Of a DNA stretch of 34,152 nucleotides, positions 14,243 through 23,306 are shown in pieces. The notes beneath the pieces are model-generated. The model ran no database searches. It worked only from the letters and a program-made list of their open reading frames with translations, and was not told the origin of the DNA. A program made the translations under genes and the position numbers. This DNA comes from JBAJNN01 sp036881905 (lineage in GTDB: Bacteria > Pseudomonadota > Alphaproteobacteria > Rhizobiales > Im1), in the NCBI GenBank assembly GCA_036881905.1, contig JBAJNN010000021.1, forward strand, positions 1-34,152. The letters run 5' to 3'. Position 1 is the first letter of the stretch. Every line of letters starts with the position of its first letter.

Positions 14243-16945
14243 ATGACGGTCGTAAATGCCGCCAAACGGGTTTACCGTTTTGCCCAAGGCGCCGCGGAGG
14301 GCAATGCCGGGATGCGGGCGTTGCTCGGCGGCAAGGGCGCCAATCTCGCGCAGATGTGCCTTATCGGCCTGCCGGTGCCGCCGGGCTTCACCGTCACGAC
14401 CGAGGTCTGCGGGTTTTATGAGCGACATGACCGCACCTGTCCGGACGGTGTTGGCCGCGAGGTGGAGATGGCGCTCGAAGCGGTCGGCCGGCAGACCGGC
14501 GCGCGATTCGGCGACAGGTCCGCGCCGCTTCTGGTCTCGGTGCGCTCGGGCGCACCGGTCTCGATGCCGGGAATGATGGATACGATCCTCAATCTCGGGC
14601 TTAATGACGAAACGGTGGAAAGCCTCGCCGTGCATACGCAGGATCGTCGCTTTGCCTATGATTGCTATCGTCGCTTCATCCAGATGTATGGCGATGTCGT
14701 GCTTGGTCTCGATCGCGCGCTGTTTGAAGATGCGCTTGAACATTACAAAGACCGCCATGATTTGGCCCATGACGGCGACCTTGCCGCGCAAGACTGGCAA
14801 GAGATGATCGCGATTTACAAGACGACGATCGCCCAACAGCGCGATGGCAAGACCTTCCCGCAAGATGTGCATGAGCAGTTATGGGGCGCGATCGGCGCGG
14901 TGTTCAAATCCTGGCATAACCCCCGCGCCGCGACCTACCGCAAACTGAACGACATTCCCGAAAACTGGGGCACCGCGGTCAATGTGCAGGCCATGGTGTT
15001 CGGGAATATGGGCGAGAGGAGCGCGACCGGCGTGGCCTTCACCCGCAACCCCTCGACCGGCGAAAAAGAGCTTTATGGCGAGTTTCTGGTCAACGCCCAG
15101 GGCGAGGATGTGGTCGCGGGGCTTCGCACCCCCCACAACATGACCGAGTCGGCGCGGCTTGCCTCGCAATCCGACAAGCCTTCGCTCGAAACTCTGTTTC
15201 CTGAGTGTTTCGCCGAATTGCGGGCCGTCAATGAGCGCCTTGAATCGCATTATCGCGATATGCAGGATGTGGAATTCACCATCGAGAACGACACATTGTG
15301 GCTGTTGCAGACTCGTTCGGGTAAGCGCACGGCGCCCGCCGCACTCAAAATCGCCGTCGATATGGTCGATGAAGGCCTTATAAGCGAGCGTGAAGCGATG
15401 ATGCGGATCGAACCGGAATCGCTTGACCGGCTGCTCCACCCCACGCTCGACCCGCGAGCCGAATGCGAGGTTGTGGCCACCGGATTGCCCGCCTCGCCGG
15501 GGGCTGTCAGTGGCGAGCTCGTGTTCGATTGCGACGAGGCGGAAAAACGCCATGGGGCAGGCCGCAAGGTGATTTTGGTGCGCATCGAAACCAGCCCCGA
15601 GGATATTCACGGCATGCATGCCGCCGAAGGGATCGTGACGACGCGCGGCGGCATGACCAGCCACGCCGCGGTTGTCGCGCGCGGTATGGGAAAGCCGTGC
15701 GTTGCGGGCGCGGGCGGTCTGAGCGTCGATTATGAAGGCGGCCGGTTGATCGCCGGATCGCTCACTGTGAACAAGGGCGATATTCTCACCATCGACGGCG
15801 CGAGCGGACGGATCATCAAGGGCCGGGTTGCAACGATCACCCCGGAGATTTCGCCGGATTTTACCCGGCTGATGCGGTGGTCGGACGATTTGCGCCGGCT
15901 CAAGGTGCGCGCCAACGCCGACACCCCGGCGGATGCGCGGGCCGCGCGCGATTTCGGCGCCGAGGGAATCGGTTTGTGCCGCACCGAGCATATGTTTTTT
16001 CACGAAGAGCGCATTCCGGCCATGCGCGAGATGATCCTCGCCCCCGACCGGCAAGGCCGTGTGCGGGCGCTTGAAAAGATTCTCCCCATGCAGCGCGGCG
16101 ATTTCATCGAAATGTTTGAAATTATGGCCGGCTTGCCGGTCACCATTCGCCTGCTCGACCCGCCGCTCCATGAATTTCTGCCCCATGGCGAGGCGGAAAT
16201 AGCCCAGGCCGCGGAAGCCATGGGTGTGGAGCCGGACGCATTGCGCCGTCACATCTGCGAGCTCCACGAGTTCAATCCCATGCTCGGCCATCGCGGCGTG
16301 CGCCTTGCCATCACCTGCCCGGAAATCGCGCGAATGCAGGCGCGCGCCATTTTCGAGGCCGCCGTCGAGGTCGGCCGCCGCGGGGGGGAGCCGGTCATAC
16401 CGGAAATTATGATACCGCTGGCGGCAATGCGGGCTGAGCTCGATTACGTCAAGCGACATATCGCGCAGGTGGCCGAGGAGGTCCGCTCGCAAACCGGCCG
16501 AAGGCCGCAGTATAGTCTAGGCGTCATGATCGAGTTGCCGCGGGCGTGTCTGCGCGCCGGAGACATTGCGCGCGACGCCGAGTTTTTCTCATTCGGCACC
16601 AACGACTTGACGCAAATGGCCTTCGGCGTCAGCCGCGACGATTCGGTGCGTTTCCTGCCGGACTACGCCGCCAAGGCGATTGTGGACCACGACCCGTTCA
16701 CGACACTCGACCGCGACGGCGTGGGCGAGTTGATGAAAATCGCCGCCGAACGCGGGCGCGCAACGCGCAAAAACCTTAAAATCGGCATCTGCGGCGAACA
16801 TGGGGGCGACCCGGCCTCCATCGATTTATGCGAGGAAATCGGGCTTGACTACGTCTCGTGCTCACCATTTCGCGTTCCGATCGCCCGCCTTGCCGCCGCC
16901 CGGGCCGTCATTGCGCGAAACGCTGACATGACTTCCCACGCGTGA
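14243..16945 (+). CDS. ppdK: pyruvate, phosphate dikinase
   Basis: A 900-residue enzyme interconverting pyruvate, ATP and phosphate with phosphoenolpyruvate, AMP and pyrophosphate. The order is an N-terminal ATP-grasp domain (LLGGKGANLAQM, SVRSGAPVSMPGMMDTILNL), the central phosphohistidine domain with His474 in TRGGMTSHAAVVARG, and the C-terminal pyruvate/PEP barrel (GIGLCRTEHMFF, NPMLGHRGVRL, GTNDLTQMAFG, CGEHGGDP, and the catalytic Cys in YVSCSPFRVPIARLAAA). GGAGAGG lies 8 bases before the ATG at 14243; the frame is open up to a GTG at 14162 just after glyS, but that start has no such support. The gene follows glyS directly and may be co-transcribed. A palindromic repeat starts 5 bp after the stop. 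Confidence 0.97.
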   Translation: MTVVNAAKRVYRFAQGAAEGNAGMRALLGGKGANLAQMCLIGLPVPPGFTVTTEVCGFYERHDRTCPDGVGREVEMALEAVGRQTGARFGDRSAPLLVSVRSGAPVSMPGMMDTILNLGLNDETVESLAVHTQDRRFAYDCYRRFIQMYGDVVLGLDRALFEDALEHYKDRHDLAHDGDLAAQDWQEMIAIYKTTIAQQRDGKTFPQDVHEQLWGAIGAVFKSWHNPRAATYRKLNDIPENWGTAVNVQAMVFGNMGERSATGVAFTRNPSTGEKELYGEFLVNAQGEDVVAGLRTPHNMTESARLASQSDKPSLETLFPECFAELRAVNERLESHYRDMQDVEFTIENDTLWLLQTRSGKRTAPAALKIAVDMVDEGLISEREAMMRIEPESLDRLLHPTLDPRAECEVVATGLPASPGAVSGELVFDCDEAEKRHGAGRKVILVRIETSPEDIHGMHAAEGIVTTRGGMTSHAAVVARGMGKPCVAGAGGLSVDYEGGRLIAGSLTVNKGDILTIDGASGRIIKGRVATITPEISPDFTRLMRWSDDLRRLKVRANADTPADARAARDFGAEGIGLCRTEHMFFHEERIPAMREMILAPDRQGRVRALEKILPMQRGDFIEMFEIMAGLPVTIRLLDPPLHEFLPHGEAEIAQAAEAMGVEPDALRRHICELHEFNPMLGHRGVRLAITCPEIARMQARAIFEAAVEVGRRGGEPVIPEIMIPLAAMRAELDYVKRHIAQVAEEVRSQTGRRPQYSLGVMIELPRACLRAGDIARDAEFFSFGTNDLTQMAFGVSRDDSVRFLPDYAAKAIVDHDPFTTLDRDGVGELMKIAAERGRATRKNLKIGICGEHGGDPASIDLCEEIGLDYVSCSPFRVPIARLAAARAVIARNADMTSHA

Positions 16946-16950
16946 ATTCC

Positions 16951-17182
16951 AGAGCGGTATTTGCGTTCAAATTGAATCGCAATCACGCTCCGGCTTTTTG
17001 TTTTATAAGCATAATCTTGGTCCGACCTCGCTTCGATCGGATCGAACCGGCACTCCAGGTCTTTATTTTGTCCGCATGATCTTGATCGCCCCCGGCTCTC
17101 GCTTGGCAAGCTCGGATTAAGCTCTCCTTATGGCCGCATGATCTTGACCGTTCCCGGCTCCCTCCGGATCGGATTATGCTCT
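16951..17182 (-). repeat. composite palindromic repeat, three A units plus one B unit (minus orientation)
   Basis: Read on the minus strand: AGAGCATAATCCGATCC ... GTCAAGATCATGC, AGAGCTTAATCCGAGC ... GATCAAGATCATGC, a third A unit ending CCAAGATTATGC, the linker TTATAAAACAAAAA, then GGAGCGTGATTGCGATTC ... CCGCTCT. It fills most of the gap between ppdK and the hydrolase gene; 17183-17315 holds nothing I recognise. Confidence 0.8.
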
Positions 17183-17315
17183 AGGAGATCGGGCCAATGG
17201 CGTCGAATGCGCTTCAATCCGTCATTTTCTCGATCCGGACCGGTTTTTCGCCTTGTCACCAGGGTCACGGCATGGTAGGAAGGGTCGTCGTTCTTGCGGG
17301 ACGGGTAAAGAGTCG

Positions 17316-18212
17316 ATGTATGATTTTTGGCGAAAACACGGCGGCGAGACAAATCTTTTCGTTGCCGAAGAGCCGGAAAAATCCAAGACAACATCGCACA
17401 CAAAGACACGATGTTTTCACACCATGACCGGTGTGATTATTTTGTGTGGCGTCATTTTTTTAGGCCATTATATCGGTCAAGGTGCCTCGGCGCGCACAAG
17501 GATCGATGCGTCCTGGCCGGAGGTTATACGACAAGCGACCAATCTGTCTCATAAGGTTTCTCTCCTGCGGCCGCTCCACCGGCCCGGCTTGTCGCAAGCC
17601 GCTAAGTCGCGCAAGGGAGCGTCGCGGCCGGATAAGGAGGAGTCGGCAAAAGAGGGCAAATCCCTTGCGCAAACCGCCATGGCGGAGCAACCCGCTCCCG
17701 GCGAACAAAGCGAGATCATTCGGTCGCTGATTTTCTCTCCCACCGCATTGAAAATTGAACAGGTTCACAAGGTGGCCCTGCAAACACGTAACCATATTGC
17801 AAGTGAGCGTAAAAAACGACTTTCGCAAACGCAATGCCTTGCCAAAGCCATCTATTTCGAGGCCAGATCGGAATCCGAGCTTGGGCAGAAAGCTATTGCC
17901 GAGGTCATCATGAACCGGGTCGGCAGTCCGGATTACCCGAACAGCGTTTGCGGCGTGGTTTTTCAAAACGCCGACAAGCACAATGCCTGCCAGTTCTCAT
18001 TTGCCTGCGATGGCAAGACAGACATTCCCACGACCGGCAAGCCCTGGGAGAAAGCCATGAGAATTGCCCGGGAAGCCATTAACGGCCAGATCAGGATCGC
18101 GCGGCTGAGAAATGTCATGAATTACCATGCCGACTATACATCGCCGCGCTGGGCCTCGTCGATGAAGCCCGTCATCAAAATCGGCCAGCATATATTCTAC
18201 GCCGATTCATGA
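17316..18212 (+). CDS. SleB-like cell-wall hydrolase (hydrolase_2 family)
   Basis: A 298-residue protein with one membrane anchor near residues 38-55 (TGVIILCGVIFLGHYIG), a long charged linker, and a C-terminal SleB/hydrolase_2 domain from about residue 190: CLAKAIYFEARSESELGQKA (with the likely catalytic Glu), IAEVIMNRVGSPDYPNSVCG, CQFSFACDG. This fold cuts peptidoglycan glycan strands in spore-cortex enzymes; in alphaproteobacteria such anchored proteins probably trim the wall in the periplasm. The ATG at 17316 was chosen over a start at 17253 because of homologous length, with low certainty. The 3' end overlaps the convergent tsaC-type gene by 16 bp, so neither has room for a terminator. 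Confidence 0.85.
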   Translation: MYDFWRKHGGETNLFVAEEPEKSKTTSHTKTRCFHTMTGVIILCGVIFLGHYIGQGASARTRIDASWPEVIRQATNLSHKVSLLRPLHRPGLSQAAKSRKGASRPDKEESAKEGKSLAQTAMAEQPAPGEQSEIIRSLIFSPTALKIEQVHKVALQTRNHIASERKKRLSQTQCLAKAIYFEARSESELGQKAIAEVIMNRVGSPDYPNSVCGVVFQNADKHNACQFSFACDGKTDIPTTGKPWEKAMRIAREAINGQIRIARLRNVMNYHADYTSPRWASSMKPVIKIGQHIFYADS

Positions 18213-19159
18213 GCGGTTTTCGCATCGCGCGATGCGGCGGCGCGGCGCAGGCGGTCGTTTATCGCCTCCCCCAGCCCTTGATCCGGCACCGGCGTCACGG
18301 CGATTTTTTCCACTCCCTCGGCATCGAATGCATGAAGATGGCGAAACAGACAAGCCGCCGCTTCGCGTAAGTCACCGCGAGCGGAAAGATTACGCATAGG
18401 CCCGCCATGTGGCGGAACCTCGCCGCCGAAGGCCAGTAAGGCTTCATCGGGCGCGACGTAGCTTGCCGAAAGACGAAGCGTCGCCTTAGGCGCATAATGG
18501 CTTGTCATCTGCCCGGGGCTGAGCGGATGGGCCGCATCATCATGCGCTTCGAGCGGTTTGCCGAGAACGGCCTCGATAGCGCGGCGCGTCATGCCTCCGG
18601 GGCGCAGAAGTTTCGGCGTGGCGTCGAGACAGGCGACAACCGTCGATTCGATTCCCAGGGCGCAGGGCCCGCCATCGAGAATTTCGGCGCATAAGCCTTC
18701 ATCGACATGAGCCGCCATGGTGGGGCTGACCCGACCGCTCACATTGGCGCTTGGCGCGGCGACAGGCCGATCGGCGGCGAGGATAAGGCGCCGGGCGATC
18801 GGGTGTGCCGGTATGCGCAGGGCAAGGGTGTCAAGGCCCGCGGAGGCCAGAAGCGAGACGATACAACTGCTCCGGCGCGGCACGACAAGACTGAGCGGTC
18901 CCGGCCAGAAGGCGCCGGCGAGAGCGAGCGCGTCGGCATTGAAGCGACCATGGGCCATGGCCTCGTCAACAGTGGCGACATGCACGATCAGCGGATTGAA
19001 ACGCGGTCGATCCTTCGCGGCGAAAATGGCCGCGACCGCGGCGTCGGATGTGGCATCCGCGCCCAAGCCGTAGACCGTCTCGGTCGGGAAGGCGACAAGC
19101 TCACCGCGCCGCAAGGCGGCAACCGCGTTATCGATACGGTCATCACCGATCATCATCAT
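18197..19159 (-). CDS. L-threonylcarbamoyladenylate synthase, Sua5 type
   Basis: A 320-residue protein that makes threonylcarbamoyl-AMP from threonine, bicarbonate and ATP for the t6A37 modification of ANN-reading tRNAs. The YrdC/TsaC domain has GELVAFPTETVYGLGADA, the KDRPRFNPLIVHV motif, WPGPLSLVVPR, LRIPAHPIAR and PSANVSGRVSPT. The C-terminal extension with LSPGQMTSHYAPKA and the FGGEVP region marks the longer Sua5 form rather than short TsaC. Three consecutive ATG codons (19159, 19156, 19153) can all serve as start, and no strong ribosome binding site is seen. It converges on the hydrolase gene with a 16-bp overlap. Confidence 0.94.
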   Translation of the reverse strand: MMMIGDDRIDNAVAALRRGELVAFPTETVYGLGADATSDAAVAAIFAAKDRPRFNPLIVHVATVDEAMAHGRFNADALALAGAFWPGPLSLVVPRRSSCIVSLLASAGLDTLALRIPAHPIARRLILAADRPVAAPSANVSGRVSPTMAAHVDEGLCAEILDGGPCALGIESTVVACLDATPKLLRPGGMTRRAIEAVLGKPLEAHDDAAHPLSPGQMTSHYAPKATLRLSASYVAPDEALLAFGGEVPPHGGPMRNLSARGDLREAAACLFRHLHAFDAEGVEKIAVTPVPDQGLGEAINDRLRRAAASRDAKTAHESA

Positions 19160-19889
19160 AGCTCACAAGGTTAAAAACCATTCTCACAAAAGCTGGCGAC
19201 TTGCAAGACCTTGAAAGTTTGGGGCGTGTGTCCAGACACCCTCCTTGATTGGTTTTAAGGTGAGTTTGGTCTTTCGTGACACCCGCCAGGCCGCCTCGTC
19301 CCCCGCCCCCAATCAAGCGGTGAGGCATTAAACGGTCAGCCGGAATCGACAAGACCGACAAGCATCGCACTGGCTGGTCGGCGAATGATCGGCGCTTTTT
19401 GGGCGGTTTGCCTTGGCGTTCGCGGCCAGGATCCGATCTCGCGCCAATGCGACACGCTCCTTGCCGCGTCACTTAAGCGGATGGATTTTTCGTGCTTTTC
19501 ACAAGGACACGGCGCGGCTTAAGCCGGCGCCCTCCGTTAAGGCACGGCATGGAATCGAAGCCTTCGTTCAACTGAATACCCAAGACTCCATTATGACGAT
19601 TGCCCGCGCCACGCGCTGGTTGATACCGAAAAGACAATGGACGGGCGGACGAGGCAATCCGCATCCCTCTTGTGGCTCGTGTCGGCGTTTATATATGGCG
19701 CCACCCGAAAAGGTCCTGTCTGATCGCCGTTTATTTCGACACCGGTCACGCTATCGCAAACTTGTCGCTTGCGGCGCTCCGCTTGGATATGGCACGACCC
19801 AAAGTCGAGCCATCCCCGATCGCACCGTTCGACATTACGCCAGACGCCATGTCGCTCTCGCGGCTTAGCCTCGCGGAGCGTTCGCCAAG

Positions 19890-19908
19890 CCTCCCGAAGA
19901 GCGGGAGG
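19890..19908 (-). terminator. hairpin downstream of the small minus-strand gene
   Basis: CCTCCCG and CGGGAGG pair perfectly around a 5-base loop, about 24 bp after the stop codon of the small gene at 19932-20141. There is no T run on the minus side, so this is a weak terminator candidate. Confidence 0.35.
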
Positions 19909-19931
19909 GCCGTTTGTTGATGGTCGAGACG

Positions 19932-20141
19932 TCAAGGATTGACGCGGAAGGTGTCACCGCACGGGTTGGCAACGAACGCGCCCTTGCGGGGTTGCCAAGT
20001 CACGAGCTGCTTGCCTGCCCCGGCAATGGCACGGTGATCGATGAGCGACGCCGCACCGACCTTGGTCGTTGCGCCCGGACCCGGGACGATTATGGGCAGC
20101 ACGTTCAGGCCGGTTGTGATATTCATCTCATTGGCGCTCAT
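19932..20141 (-). CDS. possible small protein of 69 residues, unknown
   Basis: I do not recognise this sequence. It starts MSANEMNITTGLNVLPIIV and ends CGDTFRVNP. GGGGAG lies 8 bases before the ATG, which is a good ribosome binding site, and a perfect 7-bp hairpin lies shortly after the stop. The N-terminal third is hydrophobic but too short for a clear signal peptide. The gene starts about 70 bp from a MITE-like element in a region with otherwise decayed frames. It may be a real small protein, a remnant of a larger gene, or chance. Confidence 0.35.
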   Translation of the reverse strand: MSANEMNITTGLNVLPIIVPGPGATTKVGAASLIDHRAIAGAGKQLVTWQPRKGAFVANPCGDTFRVNP

Positions 20142-20214
20142 AGTCGGGACTCCCCGCTTCGCGGTCTCGCATTCGGCGCGGCCCATGTGCCGGGGCCGAT
20201 GACGCGCATGACAT

Positions 20215-20487
20215 TAGGGCCCGTTGACGTTTAAGTTTTGCACGGGCCGCGAGGCGAATTTCGCCCCTGAATGGGAGGGGACCCCGCTACTGCGCCGCAC
20301 TCCTTAAAGAGGGCTTCGACGCAGTCAGGGGCAAAATCCGCCGTGTGTGACCAAGGATATGGCGAAAATCGCCCATTTTAGCGTCGTGAACGCTTTAAAA
20401 GGGCGAGCCCTTCCCGCATGGTCTCTCCTGAAACTGGACGATTTTCGCTCATACCGGGTTCCAAATCTCAAACGTCAACAGGCCCTA
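20215..20487 (-). mobile_element. MITE-like element, copy 1 (upstream of sdhC)
   Basis: Near-perfect terminal inverted repeats, TAGGGCCCGTTGACGTTTAA on the left and, on the other strand from the right end, TAGGGCCTGTTGACGTTTGA, bound 273 bp. Read on the minus strand, the inside shares GAAAATCGTCC, TTTAAAGCGTTCACGACGC, AATGGGCGATTTTCGCCATA and TCCTTG with the element at 23304-23595. It has no transposase gene. A terminal TA on both sides could be the target duplication. Confidence 0.75.
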
Positions 20488-20545
20488 AAACACGGGTCTT
20501 GCCTTATTGCACGACAGGCTTTAAGCAGGGAACGCTGTCCGTGAT

Positions 20546-20574
20546 TTGCAAAACGCGCTCAGTCATGCCATAAG
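20546..20574 (+). promoter_or_regulatory. possible sdh promoter
   Basis: TTGCAA, 17 bases, then CATAAG, about 40 bp before the sdhC start and 58 bp after the MITE-like element. The -10 match is only partial, so this is a weak prediction. Confidence 0.3.
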
Positions 20575-20614
20575 CGCGCAACAGGCAATCGAATTGTAGG
20601 CAGGCAACAGGGCC

Positions 20615-21001
20615 ATGAGCGTTCGGGACCGTCCCCTTTCACCGCATTTGCAGATTTATCGGCCGATGCTGACAACGGTGATGTCGATCACGCATCGCAT
20701 CACCGGATGCGCACTCTATCTCGGCATGCCATTACTGGCCTGGTGGCTGATGGCCGCGGCAAGCGGACCGGACGCCTTCGCTGTCGCGCAACGCTTCATG
20801 GGATCATGGCTCGGTCTGGCGATTCTGTTCGCGTTGACCTGGGCGCTTTCGCATCACCTGCTCGGCGGTTTGCGTCACCTTTTATGGGATAGCGGGCGCG
20901 GATTTGAAAAGCCGGTGCTGGAGTGGCTGGCGCGCGCGACCATAACCGGTTCCTTGCTGTGCACCGCCGTCATCTGGATCGCCGGTTGGTTTTTGGGGTA
21001 G
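20615..21001 (+). CDS. sdhC: succinate dehydrogenase cytochrome b556 subunit
   Basis: A 128-residue membrane anchor of complex II. The N-terminal RPLSPHLQIYRP and SITHRITG are the family signature that contributes to quinone binding. Three membrane segments follow, at about 30-50, 65-85 and 105-127, with LSHHLLGGLRHLLWD holding the His that ligates haem b. The gene begins the sdhCDAB set; sdhD starts 5 bp after its stop. Its start lies about 130 bp after a MITE-like element. Confidence 0.95.
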   Translation: MSVRDRPLSPHLQIYRPMLTTVMSITHRITGCALYLGMPLLAWWLMAAASGPDAFAVAQRFMGSWLGLAILFALTWALSHHLLGGLRHLLWDSGRGFEKPVLEWLARATITGSLLCTAVIWIAGWFLG

Positions 21002-21006
21002 CATTC

Positions 21007-21387
21007 ATGGCGTCGCGCACATCACTGTCCAGAGCTCGCAGCCTCGGCGCCGCCAAATCCGGGACCAAACATTTCATCGCCCAGCGGGTCACGGCGATCG
21101 CCAATGTCCCCTTAACCGTGTTTTTTCTGGTGTCCATGATCTCCCTGATCGGCGGCGACCATGCCGATGTCGTTGCCTTCATCGCGAGACCGAGCGTGAC
21201 GATTTGCTTCCTGCTCGCCATCCTGTCGGTGGCCTTCCATATGCGTCTTGGCATGCAGGTGGTCATCGAGGATTATATTCATGGCGAGGGGATGAAGATC
21301 GCGGCTCTCCTTGCCAATCTGTTTTTCACGATCGCCATCGGGTTTATCTGTGTCTTCGCGGTCCTCAAAATCGCCCTCACCGGCTGA
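21007..21387 (+). CDS. sdhD: succinate dehydrogenase hydrophobic membrane anchor subunit
   Basis: A 126-residue second membrane anchor of complex II. GTKHFIAQRVTAIANVPLTV matches the SdhD N-terminal pattern; membrane segments lie at about 30-48, 58-78 and 98-122, and HMRLGMQVVIEDYIHGE is the conserved segment near the haem and quinone site. It follows sdhC by 5 bp and precedes sdhA by 59 bp, all on the same strand. The ATG at 21007 gives the typical length. Confidence 0.94.
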   Translation: MASRTSLSRARSLGAAKSGTKHFIAQRVTAIANVPLTVFFLVSMISLIGGDHADVVAFIARPSVTICFLLAILSVAFHMRLGMQVVIEDYIHGEGMKIAALLANLFFTIAIGFICVFAVLKIALTG

Positions 21388-21446
21388 TACCGGCATGAGA
21401 AGCGTTCCACGCAAGGGCTTGACACCTCTGGTTTTGAAAGCGCCAT

Positions 21447-23306
21447 ATGGCTGAAAATGGTTCTTCGCCCTCCGGCACAGAGAGTTTCGGAGCATCGCGA
21501 CGCTTCGCGGTCAACGGGCGGGCTTATGACATTGTCGATCACAGTTTCGATGTGGCGGTTGTCGGGGCCGGCGGCGCCGGGCTTCGCGCGGCGCTGGGCT
21601 GTTCGCAGGCCGGGTTGAAAACCGCCTGTATCTCGAAACTGTTCCCGACCCGTTCCCATACGGTCGCCGCTCAGGGCGGCGTTGCCGCCGCGCTCGGCAA
21701 TATGGGGCCGGATGACTGGCGCTGGCATGCCTATGATACCGTCAAGGGATCCGACTGGCTGGGCGATCAGGACGCCATCGAATATTTATGCCGCCATGCG
21801 CCGGATGCCGTCTATGAGCTTGAGCATTTCGGGGTGCCGTTCAGCCGCACCAAGGACGGTAGAATCTATCAGCGCCCCTTCGGCGGCATGACGACCCAGT
21901 TCGGCGAGGGGCCGGCCGCCCAGCGCACCTGCGCCGCCGCCGACCGCACCGGCCATGCCATTCTGCACACGCTTTATGGCCAATCGCTGCGGCATGATAC
22001 GGAATTTTTTATCGAGTATTTCGTTCTCGACCTGATCATGGAAGACGGCATGTGTCGCGGCGTGATGGCCCTGGCCTTGGAAGACGGTTCTCTTCACCGG
22101 TTTCGCGCCCATAAGACCATTCTGGCGACCGGTGGCTATGGGCGGACGTTTTTTTCCTGCACCTCCGCCCATAGCTGCACCGGCGATGGCAATGCCATGG
22201 TGCTCAGAGCCGGTCTGCCGCTTCAGGACATGGAATTCGTTCAGTTCCATCCCACCGGAATCTATGGCGTGGGCTGCTTGATTACCGAGGGCGCGCGCGG
22301 CGAGGGCGGCTATTTGACCAACAGCGAGGGGGAGCGCTTCATGGAACGTTATGCGCCGAGCGCCAAGGATCTGGCCTCGCGTGATGTGGTGTCGCGGGCC
22401 ATGACCATCGAAATTCGCGAAGGGCGCGGCGTCGGGGCCGACAGGGATCATATCCATCTTCATCTTGAGCATCTCGACACCGCCATCATCGACGAACGCC
22501 TGCCGGGCATTGCCGAGACGGCGCGAGTGTTTTCCGGCGTTGACGTCACCCGCGACCCGATCCCGGTCCTGCCGACGGTACATTATAACATGGGTGGCAT
22601 CGCGACCAATTTTCACGGCGAGGTCCTCACCGCGAAAGACGGCAATCCCGATACGGTGGTGCCGGGGCTGATGGCCATCGGCGAGGCGGCCTGCGTCTCG
22701 GTTCATGGCGCCAACCGGCTTGGCTCCAATTCATTGATCGATCTGGTGGTGTTCGGTCGCGCCGCGGGTTTGCGTTGCGCGCGGACCATCGAGCCGAATT
22801 CGCCGCATCGGGACCTTCAGCGCACCGCCGGCGAAGCCGCGATTGCCAGGCTCGACCGGTTCCGTTACGCCGATGGTCGAACCCCGAGCGCGCAATTACG
22901 GCTTAAGATGCAGAAAACCATGCAATCCAACTGCGCGGTTTTCCGCAGCGGCGAGATTCTCGAGGAAGGCCAGGGGCTGATCGACACGGTTTGGCAGGCC
23001 ACCGACGACATCGCCGTCACCGACCGATCGTTGATCTGGAATTCCGACCTTATCGAGACCCTCGAATACGACAATCTGATCATACAGGCCGTCGCCACCA
23101 TGGAAAGCGCGGCCAACCGGACCGAGAGTCGCGGCGCCCATGCCCGCGAGGATTATCCCGACCGCGACGATGATATGTGGATGAAACACACATTGGCTTG
23201 GGTCGATCCGGTCGGCAAGAGTGTCAGACTCGGCGAGCGTCCGGTTCACGACTATACCCTGACCAACGACATGTCATACATCAAACCCAAGGCGCGGGTT
23301 TACTAG
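21447..23306 (+). CDS. sdhA: succinate dehydrogenase flavoprotein subunit
   Basis: A 619-residue catalytic subunit oxidising succinate to fumarate. The dinucleotide fold VVGAGGAGLRAAL is followed by His71 in TRSHTVAAQGG, the covalent FAD attachment site. The substrate-loop segments QFHPTGIYGVGCLITEGARG and HYNMGGIATNF, the catalytic-region RGVGADRDHIHL, and the C-terminal NRTESRGAHAREDYPDRDD are all present. The N-terminus is somewhat longer than usual (about 30 residues before the fold). The stop codon TAG is also the first bases of a MITE-like element, which separates this gene from sdhB by 322 bp. Confidence 0.97.
   Translation: MAENGSSPSGTESFGASRRFAVNGRAYDIVDHSFDVAVVGAGGAGLRAALGCSQAGLKTACISKLFPTRSHTVAAQGGVAAALGNMGPDDWRWHAYDTVKGSDWLGDQDAIEYLCRHAPDAVYELEHFGVPFSRTKDGRIYQRPFGGMTTQFGEGPAAQRTCAAADRTGHAILHTLYGQSLRHDTEFFIEYFVLDLIMEDGMCRGVMALALEDGSLHRFRAHKTILATGGYGRTFFSCTSAHSCTGDGNAMVLRAGLPLQDMEFVQFHPTGIYGVGCLITEGARGEGGYLTNSEGERFMERYAPSAKDLASRDVVSRAMTIEIREGRGVGADRDHIHLHLEHLDTAIIDERLPGIAETARVFSGVDVTRDPIPVLPTVHYNMGGIATNFHGEVLTAKDGNPDTVVPGLMAIGEAACVSVHGANRLGSNSLIDLVVFGRAAGLRCARTIEPNSPHRDLQRTAGEAAIARLDRFRYADGRTPSAQLRLKMQKTMQSNCAVFRSGEILEEGQGLIDTVWQATDDIAVTDRSLIWNSDLIETLEYDNLIIQAVATMESAANRTESRGAHAREDYPDRDDDMWMKHTLAWVDPVGKSVRLGERPVHDYTLTNDMSYIKPKARVY

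Larger units (their letters stand above)
19160..20214. other. about 1 kb without a convincing large gene
   Basis: Between the Sua5-type gene and the MITE-like element all frames are broken within about 150 codons and none resembles a family I know. The only stretch with some support is the small minus-strand gene at 19932-20141 with its downstream hairpin. The rest may be decayed coding DNA or regulatory sequence; 19160-19889 shows nothing I can name. Confidence 0.5.

Noticed and set aside
19413..19868. A 151-codon plus-strand frame in the region between the Sua5-type gene and sdhC
   Set aside because: It is Arg-rich, without recognisable motif or ribosome binding site, and overlaps equally long frames on the other strand.
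20347..20544. A 65-codon plus-strand frame upstream of sdhC
   Set aside because: It lies largely within the MITE-like element and crosses its right end.
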